NCBI GenBank assembly: GCA_963930655.1
Contig: OZ005608.1
Span: 9,672,001-9,736,000 of the forward strand
Source: Myrica gale
Lineage: Eukaryota; Streptophyta; Magnoliopsida; Fagales; Myricaceae
DNA length: 64,000 bases
Direction: 5' to 3'
Shown: positions 35,023 to 45,429 of the stretch, piece by piece
Layout: each line of letters opens with the position of its first letter
How positions within the stretch are numbered: the stretch's first letter is position 1
Notes under the pieces: generated by a model
Seen by the model: only the letters and a program-made list of their open reading frames with translations
Told to the model about the DNA's origin: nothing
Databases searched by the model: none
Program-made: the position numbers and the translations under genes

Positions 35023-35434
35023 CTGTGGGAATAGTTTTCATTTTGTACTTCAGCTTTATCAAGGGGTTGATGTCGAAATCAGTAGAATTAAACAAACACG
35101 AATTGCTTCTAAAAATTTTGGCGTGTAGGTTCAAATTTACAGGTGGAATCAATTATTTGTAGGAAATAGTGTATAACTTTTACTGATACATAGCTAAAAA
35201 ATTAAACAGCTTTATAGATAGCGGAAATACATTACGATATTCTCCCAATTATTAATAGGCGAGGTTCTAGTAACACAGCCAACCTAGATGGTGAGTCATG
35301 TTTTTTCTTTGGTCTCTCGTTCAAATTTTTTTTTATAATTTTTTATTTTTCTCATTTGCATGGTTTGTATGGTTTTATTGAACTGCTGATATTGTTCGAG
35401 CAAACAACGGGAGCGTGGTAAATGTTTAGACTTA

Positions 35435-36112
35435 GGGTTTAAAGATGACGAACATGCATACGACTGGTACAATGGTTATGCAATTAGTGTCGGGTTTAGC
35501 ATCGGCAAGAATGACTCATGCAAGAAAAAAGAAATAGGATATGTTACAAGTAGAATGTTTCTCTGCAGCAAACAAGGATTTAGAAGAACAAAAGATGTTC
35601 ATGTACCAGTACAGAAAGGACAACAAAATACATGGACTGGGTGTCTTGCTTGTTTCACTGTCCAAAGACAGTCGAGTGAGAAGTATCACAAGTTTGATTG
35701 GTGTGCACACATAACCATGAACTAGCTACACCATCGAAAGCCCACCTGTTCCACTCACAAAGAAGTATCAATGAAGTGCAACGCCTCGAGGTAGATGATG
35801 CAAAGAGAGCTGGGATTCAGTCGAAGCTAACACATGATTTGATGGCGGCTCAGGCAGGGGGTAAAGAAAAGTTGGTATTCGCTCTAACGAACTTGAAAAA
35901 CTATTTGAGCTGTAGAAGAAGTAAAACCACGGAGGTTGGGGTTTGTGGTGTTCTTTTAAATTGGTTTCACGATCAGTACGAAAAAAATTTACATTTTTTA
36001 TTCAGGGTTATGTTGGACGATGATGATCTCATGACCAACGTCTTCTAGTCTGACCACGACATGCGAAATGACTATGCCTTCTTTAGGGACTTCGTTTCAT
36101 TTGATACTAAGG
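35435..36112 (+). pseudogene. FAR1-like transposase N-terminal remnant
   Basis: The plus strand reads a FAR1 DNA-binding domain (GFKDDEHAYDWYNGYAISVG, then SRMFLCSKQGFR). After a frameshift near 35700 come HNHELATPSKAHL, LMAAQAGGKEKLVFALTNL and the approach to the MULE catalytic domain (LFRVMLDDDDLMTNVF, a stop, then SDHDMRNDYAFFRDFVSFDT). These are standard features of FHY3/FAR1 proteins and their MULE ancestors. The reading stops being similar just past FDT, so the catalytic part is gone. It lies inside long inverted repeats, which favours a transposon relic over a FAR1 gene. Confidence 0.85.
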
Positions 36113-36114
36113 AA

Positions 36115-37261
36115 TATGCCCACGAGTTCTTCCTATAACCAATATTCTTCAATGTTTGAAAGTTAAAGGCATCGGATTGAGGTGGTGCATCAACCTCCCT
36201 CGTATCCATGCAAATTTCATGGTGCTTAAAAATTTTGGTACAAATCAATCCATAGGAGAGGACCTTTTTATGATCACGAGCAAACACCATACACTCTAAC
36301 ATGATAAAAGGTAGATTTATGAGCCTATGGTTCACGAGATGCTTAAGAATATAAAAGTCCATAAAGGTAACCACTCCCCTATAACCACCTCTAGGTAGAA
36401 AGTTATAGGTTGAAATGAGATGGAGAAACCTATGAGACAACTTAAGGTCTTTGGCCTCAAAATCTGTAGAGATATCTTCTTCATCATCCAAATCCAATAG
36501 TCCGAATTATTTTCCTGATGCCTAACTTTTTACTCATATACATGCTCCCCACAACAAGGGATCCCTATAATCTCACTTAACTTATCAATAGTAAGCTCAA
36601 TGAGCTTCCTACCCACTAAGCTCCTAATGGTAAGACCATCTACTTCCCTAGTCCATGTCATGTTGGCAAAAAACTGCTTAACATACTTTGGGTACACATA
36701 TCTACCAATTTCACACAAATTCTTCCACCCTTGAAATTGGAAATGACCATAGAGATCTAACTCACCTAACAGATCGAGTTCTATGTTCTTTCCTAGAATC
36801 ACCATCATTTTGGCAAAATGTATCAAGTGATGTAGCACAATCATCATTTCAAAAATCAGCGAGGTTTGCACTTTTCGGCACCTCTCTTTTCGGCCTCGAA
36901 GATGATGTTGTATTCTTACCCTTCTTGGCACAGCGCTTGATCCTAGGCATGGTCTCCAATTTTTTCTATGTTCATAAGAAATTTTTGCAGATTTATCAAT
37001 TTTTAGATGTTCTACAAGTAGGCAAAAAGACAAATAAATCATATACAAATCACCAAACTGAAAACATATACAAATCATCATTGGAATTTGGAATGAAAAC
37101 TGAAAACACGAATAAAGGACATGCATATGCTTAGGAAACAAACAAAGGACATGCATATGCACAAGCACATTCATTCCAAATGCAAGAGTAGTGTAACAAA
37201 GCTTAACAAGGGCAATCATCAAACTGAACTCATAGGAAACAAAAGAGGACTTATTGACCAC
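36115..37261 (-). pseudogene. Plant-transposon-protein (Transposase_32-like) relic
   Basis: Two frames on the minus strand are joined by a frameshift near 36500-36530. The first encodes LYGHFQFQGWKNLCEIGRYV, then KQFFANMTWTREVDGL and LSEIIGIP. The second encodes SHRFLHLISTYNFLPRGGY, INLPFIMLECM and VLSYGLICTKIFKH. This order and wording fits the large plant family often annotated as putative plant transposon protein (PF20167), whose role is unknown. The N-terminal part is not recognisable. It abuts the FAR1-like relic head-on near 36112, so one probably inserted into or replaced part of the other. Confidence 0.65.
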
Positions 37262-39329
37262 GTTAAAAGAAACCTTTTTTGTACAAAAAAATGTAGTCCA
37301 TTTTTACCTTGACAGAATTCTGTCCAAGAGTTCTCCGCCCTCACACAATCTGACAGGTTAAAGAAAATCCAAATATTTCAGATCACACTTCTAAGTTTGT
37401 GGGTTCAAGCTATTTGCTTGAGCCGAGCTACAAGGATGTAACAACTATCAATTTTCATAACTATTAGAAAAGAACTCTATGAATCTGTGTATCTCTGTGT
37501 GGGTCATATCTACTTCATTTCCTTAGCACATGCTATGGAAATGAAGAGAGCATAAAAGCTAGCAATGAAAATCAGTCAGACAATGGTCTCACAATACGTT
37601 AGTTTTGGTAGAAGAAAAGAGAATCCTAGAAGCGATGCAACTCGACATGATGAATTTATCCTTAAGGGTCCATAGCATTATTCGCAAAACCCCTTCAACT
37701 CGATACAAGATACCAACACTTAATATAACACTAACTTGGATGGATCCTTGGAAATCGACAATTAAGTATTCAATCATTTGTTGTACAAATAGCATACAAT
37801 TGAACAAAAAAGGTATAATCTCGTGCCACAAAGATAGGTTGAGCTGGAATGACATAAATGACAGAGCTTATTTGGATTTTGTAGTAAGACAAGATGGAAT
37901 AGCATGGATGAAAAGGAAAGTGTGAAAATTGTATTTCCTCCCCTTCACACAATTTTGGTGGGATTATGAAGATCTGGGCTTATTTGAGAGGAACACTATT
38001 GAATGTTGATAATTTAAATGATTAGTGTGACAAATTTGGTAGTTTGAACTCTTAAAATAACATTAACTTCATAGTTCAACAGTGCAAATAAATATTTTTT
38101 TACACCATAATTAACAAGTAAAATCCAAAATCTTTTTAGCCTAGAAGAAATATTTTTCAAAATCTACTTAACCTCTTAAGTGCGCAGAGAAATTGCACAA
38201 GATTAATCCATATGCATCTACACTAATCCATCTAACCACTTCAGAAACCGGGAAAAGGCAAAAGTGGGTGTCTAGTATTCTTTTTCCTTTTAAAATAGTT
38301 GAGATCTACCAAACTCAAAATCCAAACAAGCAGATAATTGTCTTTCTTTAACATGGGAAATACACTACTTAATTGGCCATCCCCTATTGATACACTGACT
38401 CACGCATGATCAATTAGCTTTCAACCCGCATAAACAATATGTCACAACATAATTGAGTACACATCACATATTCACATGTGTAAATAAAATTATTAATCCC
38501 AAAGGCAGTTCACTTTTTATTTTATTATGATTTCTAAGTAATCAATGTGACCTAAATAATGTGGTCAATTACGAACCACACCTTAAGAAATGACAATACT
38601 GCCAAAAATACATTGTACAGATCTCCCTAATCCTATGAGACAAGGATCTTCCTAGGATTAAGGATAGGGCTTACCGTTAATGTGGCCACTATAGCAACTC
38701 AAAAACTCCATTTTCTTGACTAAAAGATCGGAACCCAACAGGAAAATAAATCATACAAAAAATGTTAGTAAATCAAGTGAGAGGCCATAGAAAGAGAGAC
38801 ATAGACAGAGAGATAAGGAAGGCTTCAAAAATCGACTAGGTGTCCGTCAAAAGTCCAGATGATGGCAAATAAATTAAAAATGTTGAAAGCAGAGTGAAGA
38901 ATGAAAAGGAAGAGATAAAAAAACAAAGACTTTTTAGCAGTTCAGCCTAAAGCACCTAATACAATTTCATAAGAGAGAGAGACAGACACGGAGAGACAAA
39001 AAAGAAATAAACTTATCTGTAACAATAGCAAGTGTATGAGTTGCCAACCTAAGTGGCAAAAGATACAGAGAACAGAACAAGCGAGGTGAGTGATGTAGTG
39101 GTGAGTTGAGGGAGAGAACCAACCTGGAGAGTGGAGAGTGACCGAGAGATTTCAAGGGAGAGGAATTTCGAAATGGGAGGGATTTCCAAATCGTGGGTGA
39201 AGAAGTTGAGGGATTTCAGGGATTTGGGAAAAATGTAGGGATTAGGGAACAAGGTGGGCGAAAAACTTTTTGAAACGTAGAAAGATTTTGAAATGGGTTT
39301 TGAATTGTGAAGGAGATTTTGAAGCAACA
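37262..39329. other. Non-coding interior of the Mutator-like element
   Basis: AT-rich sequence with a GA-rich patch (38960-39000) near the right arm. Open frames of up to 106 codons (37605-37925) show no family features. Nothing else is supported. Confidence 0.45.
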
Positions 39330-39520
39330 GTTATACCGATCGCAGGTGTGGTCGTACTTAAATTATAGTGGTCTGATCGGTACAGATGTGAGGAGAAAAA
39401 ACATGCACCTGATTAGAGCCGAGCCAAGCCAACGACAGAGAGACCTCATTAAATGACGTGGCGGCCTCACTGTCCTCCATTTCATGGGATGCAATCCAGA
39501 CCATGGGTTTGGATGCGTCT

Positions 39521-41690
39521 GGACCTGTACGATCTGAACTGAATCCAAACTCATTTGATAATGCCTTCATCTAGATAAGTAAGTTTGTTTATATAGGTTT
39601 GCAGGGTTATGCATATGATTTTTTTTTATATATTTATCATATTTTATCCATGTCTGCATAAAATGATTTCTATTTTGTTAGCATTCATTTTAATTATATT
39701 AGTCCTGTAAACGGTGAGGTAGGTTTATGTTCTTACAATCTGATTCACAAATAGCATATTTTTTATTCAATAAATATTATATGAGATAGATTATAAAATA
39801 TGTATGATGGTAGGGTGTATTCGTTGTGAAATGGGCATCAATTCGCTCATCAACTCTGGAGTGCGTTTCACTCTTCTTAATCTCGACTAGAAAACGATCA
39901 GAAGTTGCTCTCAGTAAAGGGTGAAGTTGAAGGGGATAAGATTTTGATAGAATATTCACAGGAGAAGGAGAAGAGAACCCAAAGTTGCTGTCAGTGAGGG
40001 ATTGAAGCATCGAATAGTTGTAGTGGCATGTGGCATGTGGATGTGGATGTGAAATGACATGACATCGATATGGTTTTAGATAGGATTGTTTCTCTGTGTA
40101 CTGTGGTAGTAAAATAGTTTGGGTCATGGGTATGTAATCAACCGATAATGGATTGTAAACTGTATTGATGAATGATGATTACCTATCAAAATTACAATAT
40201 CCAAGAGTTGTTAATATATCAACATTTTATCATACCTATCAAGCAGTACCCCGTGTTTCGATTGAATTCATTCTTCAATTTGTAGTAAATTTTATCAAAT
40301 TTTTATATCAAGATGCATATTTTCTATAATCATTTGGCAAGTACATTATCAGTTAACTCCTTTTAAATTTCATATTATGTGGCCTATTTAAATGGCTTAC
40401 AAATATTTTAGTTTATTACGTGTATGCAGGGTACATATTAAACAGATTAGGTGGTGGGTTTTAACATATTAATAATCGACTTTATATAACTTTTAATTAT
40501 ATTGAATCGACTCATTTAATTAAGGAAACTAACATATATAACAAAAAAGGCTTGAAGTCCATGTTTCCTTCAAACATGACGATTTAATATTAGGCCTTGT
40601 TTTGAATAATAAATTTAGTATAACTCTGTAGAAATAATTAATTAATATGAATTTTACATGAAATTATTATTTTTAGGTACATTCAAACATTGTTTTAATA
40701 GAGCCTGTTAAAGAAAATTTAGAATTTGGAAGAAAATTTGTGGGCACGATTGGGCTTATCTAACATCAGTGTATGAAAATAAGTCCGAAATTTAAACATA
40801 AAACACGTACGTATGAAAATTTTAACCCTCCCTTCTTTCTTCATTTTGCTCATTTACAGAACCAAAACGTTAAAAACAAGAAGTGAGGTAAACAAAGATG
40901 AAAACTTTATCATAACAATATGAGTGTAATCGTCCCTATGGATGATTTCGTTCCTTTAAGTGAAAGATGCTAAGAAAGTGACTTAGGTACCATTAAGAAT
41001 AGTTTGACCCTGAAATGGCATCTTCCAGTACAGTAGATGACGTGTCTTATGTTTTTCAGTGCTCAGCGTTTAGATTTTCATACATGTAAGAGATATTAGA
41101 GTTGGATGACGTCAAAAGTGTAAAGTTTATGAACTGTCCAGAGTAATTTGCATGCAAATTTCTTATTAATTTTAATTCGTCGTGGCCACTAGGACCATAA
41201 GAGGAACGTTGTTTGTTCCATGGATTGTATACACCTGGAGAACATCAGATCACGATCAACTCGAAGCAGCCGCACTTCTGTTATTCATTTTAGCTGGGAT
41301 TGGATTTAATTGAATCGTAACCTTCTTTGTTTAGGGATGGCATAACAGTACCAGTAGCGGTTAATCTAATTTTCAATAGAAAAGTTCAAAGAAATGGGAA
41401 ATTCATTACATGCGACATACAAGGTAGATGCACATTACATAGTTAAATAGCTAAAATCAATGGGTTTTGCCCAACAATTTACAACGAAATGATAAATATA
41501 ATGGCAGGTCAAATCGTTGTTCATGCGTACGTTGGAATAAGTCCCAAAATAAGAGGGGAATACAAGTTCTGAATATAAACAATATAACTTATAAAAAAAA
41601 GAATATAAACAATATAAGGCGACACACATTTTTGATTGTGCATATGAAGAATTCTGGTAAGTAACTGACAAGTTTATCTTTATTCATTTG
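39521..41690. other. Intergenic DNA, no gene recognised
   Basis: Nothing coding is supported. The 116-codon minus frame at 40127-39777 is low-complexity and unassigned. Confidence 0.45.
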
Positions 41691-41879
41691 TAGGCCAAGT
41701 TTGTTATATTATAGCGTGTTCTGTTGGGGAAAAAAGGGGGGTAAAATAATGACGGCAATGAATAACATAATAATGTCTGTCTTATTTGACAGCCCATTGC
41801 AGTACCCAATGTCCTTGGATCCTTGGAGAAGGATGCATGGACCGATGACTGTTTTTGGTTGTTATATATTGCCAATGCG

Positions 41880-43220
41880 AAGGTCCAAATTAGTAAGATA
41901 CCCCAATGAACCTCAATTCTACGAGGTCACATGTATATCGATGAGCTTCTCATAAGTCCTAATGAAAAAACATGTTACGAGGTGTTTCATTTGAACAAAC
42001 ATACTTTCATATTACTTTTGGATACCTTGTAATGCTTGGGTTGATGGAGAATTCAAAGGGTGTGAGGATGCACGAGACATTGAAGATATTTTTATACATT
42101 GTTGGGTCATGCTAGATGCAACGCACCGCGGATTGATTTCAGCACTCACGAGAGACGATATCCTGACACTTTAAACGTGCAATGAGAGCATTGTGCAGAT
42201 TGGGGAAGACTCTGCTGGTCCCTCAGGAATTAACCAGTCATATTTCATCCGTATATGGAGAACAATCCAAAATACTATCCATGATTTGAGGTATATATTT
42301 GCAATGTCTTATGGATTCAAATTGGTTATTGTAAACTGGTATGCTCAAATAACTTGATAACAAAAAGCTATTTTGTATAAATGTGTTAGTGCGATTGATG
42401 GCACTCATGTGAGTGCATAGGCGCTGGGGCATTAAATGCACATTGAAATCGAAAGTCCGAGATCACTCAAAATGTAGGACATTATTATTTGGTGGATTCC
42501 GGTCTCTTGCTTATGAAGGACTTTCTGCCTCCTACCGGGAACAAAGATATCATCTTGAGAGATTTAAGGGTAGGTCTGGCAGACCAAAAGGGAAGAAAGA
42601 GTTGTTCAACTACAACTACTCCTCTCTTAGGAACGTAATTGAGAAGTCGTTTGGGGTTCTGAATGCCCGGTTCCCCATACTGAAAAAATGTTGTGGTATC
42701 CTCCCACAAAGCAGCCATGTGTGGTCACTACACGTGGCCAAGAAACAGGCAGTTGACTGCTCTTTTCCACTCGGCCTTTATTCGTTGTATGAATACGGTC
42801 TTAGTATGTATGGTCATTTTGGCATGCTGCGCACTTCAAAACTTTTGCCGCACACATTAGCGCACTGACAACATTTTTCGAGCATGTGAAGTTGAGGACT
42901 AAGGCTCCGTTTGCCAACATAATTTCCTCCAAAATATTATCTCACTCCTAATAAAATAATCAAATATAATCTCTTTCTCTCCTATCAAAAAATATAAAAA
43001 ATTACAAAAAATATAAAAAATTACCTCTCTCTTCACCTTTTCACTAAACCCAATACCAACACATATTCTCATACCAAAAATATTACAACACAAACACAAC
43101 CTTAGTCATCAATGATACACAACGCCTTAAGCATAACCTAAATGTGTTGGACATCGCTCCTAGTGCAGCTAGAGAGGTGTTGGCACTTTGAGATACTATG
43201 GCCGACCAAATGTGGGCCAA
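41880..43220 (+). pseudogene. PIF/Harbinger transposase pseudogene
   Basis: Plus-strand pieces follow a Harbinger nuclease in order. CYEVFHLNKHTFI lies near 41970. SKGVRMHETLKIFLYIVG and FQHSRE lie at 42050-42160. HFKRAMRALCRLGKTLLVP lies near 42170-42230. The catalytic AIDGTHV lies near 42393. LSASYREQRYHL, then KELFNYNYSSLRNVIEKSFG and VLNARFPILK, lie at 42520-42690. DNIFRACEVED lies near 42870, and after a MITE insertion the C-terminal coil resumes with REVLAL and ADQMWAN. Frameshifts and stops abound. Domesticated Harbinger genes exist (HARBI1/ALP1) but this copy is too damaged. Confidence 0.88.
42897..43107. mobile_element. Tourist-like MITE inside the Harbinger pseudogene
   Basis: The left end ACTAAGGCTCCGTTTG and the right end (minus strand) ACTAAGGTTGTGTTTG form inverted repeats. 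GG-N4-GTTTG termini are typical of PIF/Harbinger MITEs. The 211-bp unit interrupts the transposase frame between ACEVED and the following VINDTQRLKHN-like coil. The expected 3-bp T-A-rich duplication reads TAA on one side and TTA on the other. Confidence 0.7.
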
Positions 43221-44576
43221 CAGATGACGGACCATAATCAAGCAAGCAGTGTTTTTTGTAATGTATGTAAATCATGTTATTGATTGCAGGTGATTGCTGA
43301 GTTAGGATTACATGGATGTTTGTATAGGGTAATACCCTAAGTATGTATGTATTGCATTTTTTTGTGAGAAGTATGGATTTGACGACATTGTTGTTCTTGA
43401 GATCAGATTAATTTACTTTGTGTCATTTGATTATAATTAGTCCAATGGTTTGGTCCGGTCACTCTAAGGGTCCTAGAGTGTTTTGTTTGTTTTTCGAAAA
43501 TACAGCATAAAATGAGGCAGTTCGTTTTGCCTGTTTTATTTTTGTCCTTCTATTGAGCGCATTGGTTATATTCCAGTATTATCAATTTGTTATTGTTACA
43601 AAATTGTGTCAACATTTTGTAAATAACCCGATATAGATAGATATGCCAAGCCCAAACAGAAAGCGGACGGAAAATTGAATTTGTTGTAGGCTAAATTATT
43701 TCGTACGTTCTTGGGATAATCACAATGTCACACGTGTCAGTAAATAAATAAAAACATAAATCTATCTTTTCATGGTGGAGGCCCCCTCTACCGGCTACCG
43801 GGGGAGTCTGGCCACCCAGATCTGAGATGCCAACAGAGGGAGGAGGAATCTCTCCTCCACCCCGGGAGGTGCCCAACCGCCCCAAAGCAAGGGTCTATTT
43901 AGGAATGGGTCCAAACCTCAGGGATAAGTTTAGAAAAAATTGAACTTTGAGAACCAAACTGAAAAAAAAAGATCAAACCCTAATAACGTACGGAGTAATT
44001 TAGCCTTTATTGCACGTGGACGTTTCATTTTGCAAAGTTGAAAAAGGGGGGACAATATTTAAGAAATCTTTCTTATTTGAAACCCAATGGGCCAAGTACA
44101 TATCCCCATCCGATTACACTGCCACGGTTATAGACAAGGGGAACCACGGTTTGGCTTGGAACGTTAGATCTGTCAGATTGATTTGGGAAACAACAATCGG
44201 GCGGAAGCCTAGATAGACAAGAAAGCAATGATTGGGCTTTTAAAACCCAATCTCCAGGAATCACAACCTGTAGCAAAGCCCAAGTTACTTACGTTCAATC
44301 TCAATCTTAAGTCTCAAATTCAACCTAAATCTCAATCCACTTCTGAAGTAAGGTGACTAAGGTCTTGAAAATTGTGTCTTCTATTTTGCGGAAAAGAAAA
44401 TGATGAAAATAAGACCAATGACTAACCAAAGCATTACCGTGGGCTTTAATTCAATAAAAAATTAAAACATCAATTGATTAAATAACTTCTTATTAGAGAA
44501 AAAAAGAGTAATTTCTCATCATTTTGGGGAAGCCACAATTTAATTATAAGGCAATATTCATATATGATAAGTACAC
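43221..44576. other. Intergenic DNA with a Kunitz 3'-flank remnant
   Basis: No gene is supported. A GC-rich patch lies at 43770-43890. Bases 44362-44412 resemble the Kunitz 3' flank at 4170-4222 (shared CTTGAAAATTGTG-like and GGAAAAGAAAATGA words), just before the receptor-kinase duplication begins. Confidence 0.6.
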
Positions 44577-45011
44577 TTAATATATATTTTTCTCCTAATT
44601 AAGCATATGATTTTTAGATCAACATTTTTCGAGTTGGAATGGGAACTAGTTAGATTTCGATAGTCTTATTCTAAGTACTATATATAGCGAATATATTCAC
44701 AATTGAATAAAATATACAGTATAATTACTTCAATCATATACTAATTTGGTAACTAATCTTAATTAAAATTACTGATACTCCTATGTTTAAGATTAACATT
44801 TAATTGGATATTATATTACTATATTATCACATTAAAAAAAATTAAAAAGCCGAAGTTCAATTTTTTGCCTAACGCCCCAAATTATATTGTGCCGCCCCTG
44901 GCTTAATATCCAGATCAAGATATATATATATACATCCAACTTCTGGTTACTAAAAGCCACAAGGACTATCAATACATATAGTTTTAACGTACGCCAAGAA
45001 AGTTCACGGGT

Positions 45012-45117
45012 TCAACGACCCTCTTCTAGGCTTGTTGTTATCGAAGGCCCTGAGTTGATCTCTAATGGCGTAGGCACTACTTGATATAAAGGAAAAGTCA
45101 TCTTTGTAGGAAGATTC
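45012..45117 (-). pseudogene. Severed 3' end of receptor kinase copy 2
   Basis: This 106-base piece keeps the last 33 codons and the stop of the second kinase gene in frame (PTKMTFPLYQVV, then SGPSITTSLEEGR), matching the tail of copy 1. It ends with the target duplication GATTC (plus strand 45113-45117), whose twin lies at 49808-49812. It is now 4.7 kb from the rest of the gene. Confidence 0.95.
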
Positions 45118-45420
45118 TGTTGGAGAAAAGAGAAGAAATTCTATTCTAGAGGGAAGAGTGAAGAGATACTATTTCTGAAATTTTCTTTCAATGTATTGCT
45201 TCTCAATGACTTTCTTTGTGTCAATGCATACATGAGTATTTATAGGCTTATGATTACACCTAGCATTAACTCTAAATACATGAACTACCCAAATACATGA
45301 ATACCCCAAGTACATGAATACCCAAATACATGTATTACTACTTTCAAGATGAACCTACACTAGTTCATGAATCTCCCAAAAGACACAACACTTCATTGAA
45401 TTAAAGTTTATTATTCAACA
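45118..45420 (-). repeat. 3' LTR of the copia element
   Basis: 303 bp, TGTTGGAGAAAAG ... TTATTCAACA. It differs from the other LTR by four substitutions and carries an extra 17-bp repeat of an AAATACATGAACTACCC-type word within a run of CAAATACATGAA(T/C)ACCC repeats. Because the element lies on the minus strand, the left copy is its 3' LTR. Confidence 0.95.
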
Positions 45421-45429
45421 CTCCCCTTT
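45421..45429 (-). promoter_or_regulatory. Polypurine tract of the copia element
   Basis: On the minus strand AAAGGGGAG lies directly before the 3' LTR, the normal position for the plus-strand DNA synthesis primer. Confidence 0.85.

Larger units (their letters stand above)
33444..39520. mobile_element. Decayed Mutator-like element with long inverted repeats
   Basis: The left arm (33444-33640) and the right arm (39330-39520, minus strand) are about 75-80 percent alike by eye. Shared words include GGTCTGGATTG, CATTTAATGAGGT and AATTTAAGTA next to ACCACAC. Each arm leads into a further stretch rich in AAATCCC/TTTCAAAAT words. Long terminal inverted repeats with a FAR1-type transposase remnant inside point to a Mutator-like element. 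No 9-bp duplication was found. The interior also holds a plant-transposon-protein relic on the opposite strand. Confidence 0.7.

Noticed and set aside
34901-35152. Open frames on both strands over the TA/TG microsatellite
   Set aside because: They read through simple repeats (Ile-Tyr and Cys-Val runs) and have no domain.
35435-36112. A functional FAR1-RELATED transcription-factor gene
   Set aside because: Frameshift, internal stop, missing catalytic and zinc-finger parts, and enclosure by long inverted repeats indicate a transposon relic.
42390-42870. A domesticated HARBI1/ALP1-like gene
   Set aside because: Although a 151-codon frame (42413-42868) looks good, upstream parts are full of stops and a MITE interrupts the 3' part.
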